Made by a program: the position numbers and the translations under genes | The notes under the pieces: generated by a model | What the model was told of the DNA's origin: nothing | Databases searched by the model: none | What the model saw: only the letters and a program-made list of their open reading frames with translations | In this document: in pieces, positions 1 to 6,653 of the stretch | Position numbering within the stretch: the first letter of the stretch is position 1 | Layout of the letters: each line of letters begins with the position of its first letter | Assembly: GCA_000436035.1 (NCBI GenBank) | Contig: FR893268.1 | Coordinates: 73,412-94,442, forward strand | Direction of reading: 5' to 3' | DNA length: 21,031 bases | Origin: Prevotella sp. CAG:732 | Lineage (GTDB): Bacteria; Bacteroidota; Bacteroidia; Bacteroidales; Bacteroidaceae

Positions 1-1147
1 TAGGAATGCCGAAACCTGCGCTAACAGACAGTTCCTTAGGACCCTCATTACCATTCACCTTGAAATAAGGAGTGGCATAGCTGACACCGGCACGGTATCT
101 GATGCGCTTGAAGAAGTGACGGTTGTACTCGCCATAGCAATACTGCATACCGAGATTGAACTTACTGCGATTGCTATATTCACCTCCTACATTATAGGTT
201 TCTCTGTCATCACCCACCTTCTTATAGACTGCAGGATAATCGGTGTTACCCCACTGCTGCAAAGTATAATCGAAGCCTACCTTCCACTGGTCTGCATGAT
301 TCCACATCAAACCCACTCCATACATATTAGGAAGCTTGAAAGCCTTGTCGATAGCGAAAGCGGCTGTATCAGCAGTACCCGTCTGAGAGTTGTTGGAAAT
401 CACGCTCATATCAGCAGATGCGCCTAGGTTATGACCAGGAGAGAAAGTCGCACCCACGGTCAACCAATCTTTCTTAGCCACCTTAGCTGTATATTGTACA
501 CCGAGGTCAATCTTATAGCTGTTTACCTGTGTAGAATAGGTACGAGTCAAAGTATTATAGTTGGAATTACTATAAGCATTGCTAGCATACTTATTGTAAT
601 CACCCCAAACATAACTTACATTGGCACCAATAGAGAAGCCCTTCACTGGCATCCAACCAGCACCGACATATACCTGATGAAGTCCACCCTCACCATTATA
701 AGTATTGGTATAGGTAGCACCATCGAAGTTAGGACCTACCTTACCCGTACTGGTATAATTATATCCCACATTGGTAAAAGGAAGGATACCGAAGCTGACA
801 CCGACGTGTTTGGCAACTCGCAAACCAGCTACCACATACTCGAAGTTAGCATTCTTGGCATTCTTCTTCACACCATTCTCATTGAAGTTGGTAATCTGTC
901 CGGAGATACCAGCATCAAGAATAAAAGACAAAGAATCTATATTGGAATAGGAAGCCGGGTTCAAATAGTTGACTTGGTTGTGCTCATGAAAACCAAGACC
1001 CACGCCATTCATACCACGATTGAAACCAGAAGTTTGGTCAGACAACACGCCAAGACCATACTGGCTGTATGGAGAATTAGTACCACTTTGGGCATTTACC
1101 ATAAGAGTCGAACCCAACAAAAGGGTTGCTAAGATAAGCTTTCTCAT
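1..1147 (-). CDS. FadL/OmpP1-like outer-membrane beta-barrel protein (3' end outside window)
   Basis: The reverse strand is open from an ATG at 1147 to the window edge, giving 382 codons with no stop. The product starts with a signal peptide of the form MRKLILATLLLGSTLMVNAQ and then reads SPYSQYGLG (residues 25-33), an N-terminus I associate with Bacteroidota outer-membrane proteins. NPASYS at 63-68 resembles the NPA motif near the N-terminus of FadL/OmpP1 family porins. The rest alternates short hydrophobic and aromatic strands with Gly/Asn turns, as in a beta-barrel. FadL proteins pass long-chain fatty acids or other hydrophobic compounds through the outer membrane; the substrate here is unknown. 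The C-terminal barrel strands are missing only because the window ends. A TAnnTTTG promoter lies about 35 bp upstream, and the gene is divergent from the DUF4105 gene. It could also be an uncharacterised barrel of another family; the outer-membrane assignment is firmer than the FadL name. Confidence 0.82.
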   Translation of the reverse strand, partial: MRKLILATLLLGSTLMVNAQSGTNSPYSQYGLGVLSDQTSGFNRGMNGVGLGFHEHNQVNYLNPASYSNIDSLSFILDAGISGQITNFNENGVKKNAKNANFEYVVAGLRVAKHVGVSFGILPFTNVGYNYTSTGKVGPNFDGATYTNTYNGEGGLHQVYVGAGWMPVKGFSIGANVSYVWGDYNKYASNAYSNSNYNTLTRTYSTQVNSYKIDLGVQYTAKVAKKDWLTVGATFSPGHNLGASADMSVISNNSQTGTADTAAFAIDKAFKLPNMYGVGLMWNHADQWKVGFDYTLQQWGNTDYPAVYKKVGDDRETYNVGGEYSNRSKFNLGMQYCYGEYNRHFFKRIRYRAGVSYATPYFKVNGNEGPKELSVSAGFGIP

Positions 1148-1180
1148 TTAGTATAAATCAGTCAAAATTATATTCAGAGT

Positions 1181-1189
1181 GCAAAAGTA
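1181..1189 (-). promoter_or_regulatory. Bacteroidota -7 promoter element for the outer-membrane protein gene
   Basis: On the reverse strand the site reads TACTTTTGC, an exact match to TAnnTTTG plus the common following C. It would start a transcript near 1174-1177, leaving a leader of about 27-30 nt before the ATG at 1147. I see no matching TTTG box 19-21 bp further upstream. Confidence 0.6.
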
Positions 1190-1234
1190 TTGAAAAAAAA
1201 CGAGAAAAAAGAAGGAAAATCCAAAATAATAAGG

Positions 1235-1243
1235 TATTTTTGC
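1235..1243 (+). promoter_or_regulatory. Bacteroidota -7 promoter element for the DUF4105 gene
   Basis: The site reads TATTTTTGC, matching TAnnTTTG. Transcription would begin at about 1247-1250, which is at the GTG codon proposed as translation start, so the message would be nearly or fully leaderless. No good -33 box is visible. The site lies 45 bp from the opposing promoter at 1181-1189. Confidence 0.45.
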
Positions 1244-1246
1244 ATC

Positions 1247-2551
1247 GTGAAACGTTTTAAGTACATTTTTAGAGCAATTTTAGCCGTTTTGTTAATCATT
1301 TTAACGACTAACGCGGCTGCGCAGGATTTTCCAGGTAATCACTCAAAAGAATCTTCTGCAGGGGCAACTAACGCCCAATCCGAAACTAGCAACATCCCTG
1401 GTCTAGCCCCTACATGGTTAGACTCTGTAGATATATCTCTCCTGACTTGCGGACCAGGACAAGAGGTATGGTCATACTATGGTCATACCGCTCTCCGCAT
1501 AGAGGACAAGGTACATGGCACCGACCTCGCCGTCAACTGGGGCATGTTCTCTTTCCAACAAGATTTCTTTATCCTTCGTTTCGTATTCGGTCTCACCGAC
1601 TACCAGATAGGAGTCTTCCCGATGCAGCATTTCATCGCAGAATACACCTACGAGGGAAGATGGGTGAAGCAACAAAGACTGGCACTCACTAGAGACGAGA
1701 AATGGAAGATACTCACCGCTATCGACGAGAACAATCAAGAGGCTAACCGTACCTATCGCTACAATTTCTTCTACGACAACTGTACGACAAGGGCACGCAA
1801 TATGATTATCCAGCATCTTGCCTACCACACCACCGACTTCAAGAACGTGGATGCGCACTCCACCTACAGAGAAGAAATCCACCGATGGAATGAGGACCAC
1901 AGATGGGCACGATTCGGCAACGACCTCCTTTTGGGTTACCAGTCCGACCTTCCTATCAACAAGGAGGAATGGGAGTTCTTACCTGAGAATCTCTACAACG
2001 ACTTCGAGGTCGAAGCAAGAAAAGACACAGTCCAGCAAGGCAAGCTCGTGAATGTCTATCCGACTAAAACGCCATACATCAAGTTGGTAGATAGCACGTT
2101 CTACATAGTTGCCCCACAAGCAGAGGTCACCACTACGGAAAGCATCACTCCCCGCATGGTGTCAGTCATCTTGGCTATTCTCATCGTCCTCATTACTGCA
2201 TGCGAAGTGGCAAAGAAGAAGAACTTTTGGTGGATGGACACCCTATTGCTAATCGCCACAGGACTGCCAGGACTCATCTTATTGGCAATGGTATTCTCAC
2301 AACACCCTACCGTGCAGGTCAACTTCCAAATGTTGATACTCAACCCTCTCAATCTCCTCTTCGTTTACAAGGTGAGCAAGAAGATGAGAAAAGGCGGAAT
2401 GCACTGGTACTATAATGTATGGGGCACCTTGCTCGTCATCTCCCTCTTCATGCAAATATGGCAGGATTACGCCGAGGGCATGATCATCTTGGCATTATCT
2501 TTGCTAATGAGGTACGCATTGAAAATGGCAGCCTACCAATTGAAGCATTAA
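1247..2551 (+). CDS. DUF4105 / Lnb N-terminal-like periplasmic protein with polytopic C-terminus
   Basis: The protein has 434 residues from GTG 1247. Residues 1-26 form a good signal peptide ending in TNAAAQ. A soluble domain of about 60-290 follows, with the signatures of DUF4105 (Lnb N-terminal periplasmic domain): YYGHTALRI with His80, and YDNCTTRARN with Cys179. A His placed before a Cys in these contexts recalls circularly permuted NlpC/P60 (papain-like) folds, so a thiol peptidase, amidase or acyltransferase activity is possible but unproven. The C-terminal ~130 residues hold about four or five hydrophobic segments, so the soluble domain is probably anchored in the inner membrane facing the periplasm. 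The frame stays open upstream to a TTG at 1190, but that adds a Lys-rich stretch before the signal peptide and runs through the likely promoter, so I prefer the GTG. The 124-residue gene follows 55 bp downstream and is probably co-transcribed. Confidence 0.8.
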   Translation: MKRFKYIFRAILAVLLIILTTNAAAQDFPGNHSKESSAGATNAQSETSNIPGLAPTWLDSVDISLLTCGPGQEVWSYYGHTALRIEDKVHGTDLAVNWGMFSFQQDFFILRFVFGLTDYQIGVFPMQHFIAEYTYEGRWVKQQRLALTRDEKWKILTAIDENNQEANRTYRYNFFYDNCTTRARNMIIQHLAYHTTDFKNVDAHSTYREEIHRWNEDHRWARFGNDLLLGYQSDLPINKEEWEFLPENLYNDFEVEARKDTVQQGKLVNVYPTKTPYIKLVDSTFYIVAPQAEVTTTESITPRMVSVILAILIVLITACEVAKKKNFWWMDTLLLIATGLPGLILLAMVFSQHPTVQVNFQMLILNPLNLLFVYKVSKKMRKGGMHWYYNVWGTLLVISLFMQIWQDYAEGMIILALSLLMRYALKMAAYQLKH

Positions 2552-2606
2552 GCAATAACAAAGCAAGCATTAGAATGCCATAATACAAACAAAAAACAAA
2601 CAAAGA

Positions 2607-2981
2607 ATGATGGTAAATAGATATATCACAGCCCTTCTGGTTGTCCTTGCGGCAACAGGCATGGAAGCGCAGACTTATCAGCAGGCACTGAAGTTTGCGC
2701 TCACGGATATATCCTACGACGAATTCATCCAGCAACCGGAGGCGAAGGCGTTGGAGGAAGACCTCCTTTGCGTCATCAAAGCCATCAAGGAAGCCTCAGA
2801 GGATGAGTCCATCAAGACGACATACCACCTATCATCGGCACTTCTGTCAGCCGATGCTTCTGACAATCAGACAGACCATACACGTTATATTTGTTTTTAC
2901 CCAGCCGTGGCACACAAGTATCGTGCGCCATACGGCAGCATTGTTATTCGAGGACCCGACACTTTCATTGTCAAAATGTAA
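2607..2981 (+). CDS. small secreted protein of unknown function
   Basis: The product has 124 residues. It starts MMVNRYITALLVVLAATGMEAQ, a clear signal peptide with the usual cleavage after AQ, so the mature protein of about 102 residues should be periplasmic or exported. The next ~60 residues are acidic and helical in character (KALEEDLLCVIKAIKEASED). The C-terminal part is richer in strand formers and ends in IVIRGPDTFIVKM. I recognise no family. There are two adjacent ATG codons, at 2607 and 2610, and either could be the start. It lies 55 bp after the DUF4105 gene on the same strand with no terminator or promoter match between them, so the two are probably one operon and may act together in the envelope. 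The signal peptide and the codon use, like that of its neighbours, support a real gene. Confidence 0.7.
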   Translation: MMVNRYITALLVVLAATGMEAQTYQQALKFALTDISYDEFIQQPEAKALEEDLLCVIKAIKEASEDESIKTTYHLSSALLSADASDNQTDHTRYICFYPAVAHKYRAPYGSIVIRGPDTFIVKM

Positions 2982-2986
2982 GCAAA

Positions 2987-3023
2987 ATCAAGGAATATAC
3001 CCTCCTATCGGGCTTTTCTTGAT
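2987..3023 (+). terminator. weak terminator-like hairpin after the DUF4105 operon
   Basis: ATCAAG (2987-2992) is matched by CTTGAT (3018-3023), and an inner CCC/GGG pair (3000-3002 with 3010-3012) is followed by CTTTT. The stem is short and interrupted, so termination here is only possible. The secA promoter lies 30 bp further on. Confidence 0.3.
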
Positions 3024-3053
3024 GAAAGATTGCTGATTTACAGATATTTTTCG

Positions 3054-3062
3054 TAAATTTGC
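3054..3062 (+). promoter_or_regulatory. Bacteroidota promoter for secA
   Basis: TAAATTTGC matches TAnnTTTG. A TTG at 3030-3032 sits 21 bp upstream and can serve as the -33 box. The expected start near 3067 leaves an A-rich leader of about 50 nt before the ATG at 3118. Confidence 0.6.
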
Positions 3063-3117
3063 AACCAATTTCAAACAAAGTACAACATCGAATAACAATA
3101 AAAAAGATAAATATACA

Positions 3118-6100
3118 ATGAACTTTAACAAATTTCTCCAGTCATTGTTCGGCAACAAGTCAACTCGTGACATGAAGTTGATTCAGCCAATCGTAGAGAA
3201 GATTAAGGCAGAATATGAAAATATCAAGACCTTGAGCAATGACGAACTCCGTGCTAAAACAAAGGAAATCCAACAGTATGTACAATCAGCCGCCAAGGAA
3301 GAAAAGGCTAAGATAGCAGAACTCAAGGCTAAGATTGAGGATACTCCTATCGACGAGCGTGAGGCTATCTTCAACCAGATCGACAAGTTGGAGAAGGAAG
3401 CACTCGACAAGTATGAGGTTGCCCTCAACGAGGTTTTGCCTACAGCTTTCAGCATCGTCAAGGATACCGCTCGCCGTTTCGCAGAGAACGAGGAGACTGT
3501 GGTTACAGCCAACGACTTCGACCGTGAGTTGGCAGCCAACCCAGCCAACGACTTCATCACCATCGATGGTGACAAGGCTATCTACCACAATCACTGGACT
3601 GCAGGTGGCAATGACCTCAAGTGGGAAATGGTCCACTACGACGTTCAGCTCTTCGGTGGTGTTGTTTTGCACCAAGGCAAGATTGCCGAGATGGCTACTG
3701 GTGAGGGTAAGACCCTCGTTGGTACCTGTCCTGTATTCTTGAATGCCTTGACCGGCAATGGTGTTCACGTCGTAACTGTCAACGATTACTTGGCTAAGCG
3801 TGACTCTGAGTGGATGGGACCTCTCTATATGTTCAATGGTCTCTCTGTAGATTGCATCGACAAGCACCGTCCTAACTCCGATGCTCGTCGCAAGGCATAC
3901 ATGGCTGATATCACCTTCGGTACCAACAACGAGTTCGGTTTCGATTACTTGCGTGATAACATGGCTACCAGTCCTGCCGACTTGGTTCAGCGACAGCACA
4001 ACTATGCCATCGTCGATGAGGTTGACTCCGTGTTGATCGACGATGCCCGTACACCTCTTATTATATCTGGTCCTATTCCAAAGGGTGATGACCAGATGTT
4101 CGAGGAGTATCAGCCATTGGTAGAGCGCCTTTATGAGGTTCAGCGCAAGCAGGCTACTGAGTTGCTCGCCGAGGCTAAGCAGAAGATTGGCGAAGGTACC
4201 AAGACCAAGAACCAGGAGCTCTTGGATGCAGGTTTCTTGGCACTCTATCGTTCATTTAAGGCGCTTCCTAAGAACAAGCCATTGATCAAGTACCTCTCTG
4301 AGGAAGGTATCAAGGCTGGTTTGTTGAAGACTGAGGAGTACTACATGGCAAACAACAACCGTGAGATGCCTAAGGCTGTAGAGCCTTTGTACTTCGTTGT
4401 AGATGAAAAGTTGAACTCAGCCGACTTGACCGACAAGGGTACAGACTGGTTGGCTAAGCAGGTAAACGATAAGGAACTCTTCGTGTTGCCAGACATCACT
4501 ACACAGTTGAGTGAGTTGGAGGCACGTACCGACTTGGACGACCAAGCTCGCTTGGACAAGAAGGATGAGTTGATGGCTCACTATGGCGTACAGAGTGAGC
4601 GTGTTCACACCTTGCAGCAACTCTTGAAGGCTTACACCATGTTCAACAAGGACGACGAGTATGTTGTCATGGATGGCGAGGTGAAGATTGTCGATGAGCA
4701 GACAGGTCGTATCATGGATGGTCGTCGTTGGAGCGATGGTTTGCACCAGGCTATCGAGGCTAAGGAGCACGTCAAGGTAGAGGCTGCCACACAGACCTTC
4801 GCCACCATCACTCTTCAGAACTACTTCCGTATGTACCACAAGCTCTCTGGTATGACCGGTACAGCAAGTACAGAGGCTGGTGAGTTCTGGGACATCTACA
4901 AGCTCGATGTAGTGGAGATTCCTACCAACCGTCCTATCGCCCGCAAGGACTTGGACGATCGTGTATATAAGACAGCTCGTGAGAAGTATCGTGCCGTTAT
5001 CGACGAGATTGAGGAGATGCGTAATGCAGGCCGCCCAGTCTTGGTAGGTACTACTTCTGTCGAAATATCAGAGTTGTTGAGCAAGATGTTGAAGATGCGT
5101 AACATCCCTCACAACGTATTGAATGCCAAGTTGCACCAGCAGGAGGCTCAGATCGTAGCCGAGGCAGGTCGCTCAACCAATGGCAAGGGTGCCGTCACCA
5201 TCGCTACCAACATGGCAGGTCGTGGTACCGATATCAAGTTGACTCCTGAGGTTAAGGCTGCAGGCGGTCTTGCCATCATCGGTACAGAGCGTCATGAGAG
5301 CCGCCGTGTTGACCGTCAGCTTCGTGGTCGTGCCGGTCGTCAAGGTGACCCAGGTTCTTCAGTATTCTACGTATCATTGGAGGATAAGTTGATGCGTCTC
5401 TTCGCCAGCGAGCGTATCGCCAAGGTAATGGACCGCCTCGGCTTCGAGGATGGTGAGCGTATCGAGAGTCCTATGATCAGCAAGAGCATCGAGCGTGCTC
5501 AGCGCAAGGTAGAGGAGAACAACTTCGGTATCCGTAAGCACCTCTTGGAGTATGATGACGTGATGAACCGTCAGCGTACTGTTATCTACGAGAAGCGTCG
5601 CCACGCCTTGATGGGTGAGCGTATCGGTATGGATATCGTCAACATCATCTGGGACCGTGTGCTGAACATCGTCAACAACAACGACTTCGAGGGTGCCAAG
5701 GAGGAGTTCTTGAGAGTACTCGCCATGGAGATTCCATTCAGTGCCGAGGAGTATGAGACCGGTAAGCCTGAGGAATTGGCTGAGCGTGCATTCCAGGAGG
5801 CTATGGCTTCCTTCAAGCGCAAGACCGACCGCATCCAGACGACTGCCCTCCCTATCATCAAGCAGGTGTTCGAGAACCAAGGCGATCGTTTCGAGCGCAT
5901 CATGGTTCCATTGACAGATGGCAAGCGTATGTACCAGATTCCTTGCAACCTCAAGGAGGCTTACGAGTCTGAGTGCAAGAGCGTAGTCAAGGAGTTTGAG
6001 AAGAGCGTGGTACTCCACATCATCGATGATGACTGGAAGGAGAACCTCCGCAAGCTCGATGAGTTGAAGCACTCTGTACAGAACGCTAGCTACGAGCAGA

Positions 6101-6471
6101 AGGATCCTCTCTTGATCTTCAAGTTGGAGAGTGCAAAGGTTTGGGATGCTATGATCAATGATATGTACGACCGTATCGCCAGCATCTTGATGCGTGGTCA
6201 GATTCCAGTTATCGAGCAGGAGCAACCTGTTCAGGAGGCAGCTCCAGAGCAGCGCACACAGCAGAACTACGTAGAGTCTAAGGTTGACATCGACGAGGAG
6301 CGTGAGCGTGCTGAGCGTGCCGCACAACAGGCAGCAGCCAACCAAGACACTCGTGAGGGTGCAGGTCAGCCTCGCATTCCTTACCGTGCAGAGCGCATGC
6401 CACGCCCTAACGACCCATGTCCATGCGGTAGTGGCAAGAAGTTCAAGAACTGCCACGGCAGAAACATCTAA
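3118..6471 (+). CDS. secA: SecA, preprotein translocase motor ATPase
   Basis: This is the ATP-driven motor that pushes unfolded preproteins through SecYEG, cycling between cytosol and inner membrane. The 1117 residues contain the N-terminal FGNKSTRDMK, Walker A MATGEGKT (192-199, Lys198), the Walker B/DEAD-type DEVDSVLIDDARTP (300-313), the second helicase domain with TNMAGRGTDIKL and RQLRGRAGRQGDPGSS, and a C-terminal zinc motif CPCGSGKKFKNCH (1101-1113, Cys1101, Cys1103, Cys1112, His1113). It is about 200 residues longer than Escherichia coli SecA. Extra sequence lies before Walker A (a charged coiled-coil-like stretch around 60-100) and in the preprotein cross-linking region after residue 315. 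Such insertions are usual in Bacteroidota SecA. The last ~90 residues before the zinc motif form a Gln/Glu-rich linker. The gene has its own promoter and a strong terminator, so it is probably monocistronic. Confidence 0.98.
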   Translation: MNFNKFLQSLFGNKSTRDMKLIQPIVEKIKAEYENIKTLSNDELRAKTKEIQQYVQSAAKEEKAKIAELKAKIEDTPIDEREAIFNQIDKLEKEALDKYEVALNEVLPTAFSIVKDTARRFAENEETVVTANDFDRELAANPANDFITIDGDKAIYHNHWTAGGNDLKWEMVHYDVQLFGGVVLHQGKIAEMATGEGKTLVGTCPVFLNALTGNGVHVVTVNDYLAKRDSEWMGPLYMFNGLSVDCIDKHRPNSDARRKAYMADITFGTNNEFGFDYLRDNMATSPADLVQRQHNYAIVDEVDSVLIDDARTPLIISGPIPKGDDQMFEEYQPLVERLYEVQRKQATELLAEAKQKIGEGTKTKNQELLDAGFLALYRSFKALPKNKPLIKYLSEEGIKAGLLKTEEYYMANNNREMPKAVEPLYFVVDEKLNSADLTDKGTDWLAKQVNDKELFVLPDITTQLSELEARTDLDDQARLDKKDELMAHYGVQSERVHTLQQLLKAYTMFNKDDEYVVMDGEVKIVDEQTGRIMDGRRWSDGLHQAIEAKEHVKVEAATQTFATITLQNYFRMYHKLSGMTGTASTEAGEFWDIYKLDVVEIPTNRPIARKDLDDRVYKTAREKYRAVIDEIEEMRNAGRPVLVGTTSVEISELLSKMLKMRNIPHNVLNAKLHQQEAQIVAEAGRSTNGKGAVTIATNMAGRGTDIKLTPEVKAAGGLAIIGTERHESRRVDRQLRGRAGRQGDPGSSVFYVSLEDKLMRLFASERIAKVMDRLGFEDGERIESPMISKSIERAQRKVEENNFGIRKHLLEYDDVMNRQRTVIYEKRRHALMGERIGMDIVNIIWDRVLNIVNNNDFEGAKEEFLRVLAMEIPFSAEEYETGKPEELAERAFQEAMASFKRKTDRIQTTALPIIKQVFENQGDRFERIMVPLTDGKRMYQIPCNLKEAYESECKSVVKEFEKSVVLHIIDDDWKENLRKLDELKHSVQNASYEQKDPLLIFKLESAKVWDAMINDMYDRIASILMRGQIPVIEQEQPVQEAAPEQRTQQNYVESKVDIDEERERAERAAQQAAANQDTREGAGQPRIPYRAERMPRPNDPCPCGSGKKFKNCHGRNI

Positions 6472-6532
6472 GATTTAATACTGACGAGATGCCCTGCGAA
6501 GGCGCATCAAAATCACAAGAAATAATGATAAG

Positions 6533-6582
6533 AATACCTAGATTTGATGATACTCTCATCATTTCTAGGTATTTTTGTTTTT
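6533..6582 (+). terminator. intrinsic terminator of secA
   Basis: A perfect 10-bp stem pairs AATACCTAGA (6533-6542) with TCTAGGTATT (6564-6573). An inner GATGA/TCATC helix (6546-6550 with 6556-6560) has a 5-nt loop. The outer stem runs into a T tract interrupted by one G (to 6582). It lies 62 bp after the secA stop. Confidence 0.85.
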
Positions 6583-6620
6583 AATAACATCATTGCTACC
6601 CAGTTGCAAATAATTATTAG

Positions 6621-6629
6621 TAATTTTGC
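6621..6629 (+). promoter_or_regulatory. Bacteroidota -7 promoter element for feoAB
   Basis: TAATTTTGC matches TAnnTTTG, with an expected start near 6634-6637 and a leader of about 18 nt before the ATG at 6654. No TTG box is found at the usual spacing. I see no clear Fur-type palindrome around it. Confidence 0.55.
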
Positions 6630-6653
6630 AGCCGAAATATAATATAATAAGGC

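Noticed and set aside
431..1132. A 233-codon open frame on the plus strand
   Set aside because: The opposite strand encodes a continuous outer-membrane protein with signal peptide and promoter; this frame is its antisense shadow.
3286..3999. A 237-codon open frame on the minus strand in the 5' part of secA
   Set aside because: Antisense shadow of conserved SecA coding sequence; no promoter, signal or recognisable motif.
5374..6456. A 360-codon open frame on the minus strand inside secA
   Set aside because: It lies wholly antisense to the conserved C-terminal half of secA, has Leu/Val/Thr-rich composition expected from reversed codons, and shows no domain.
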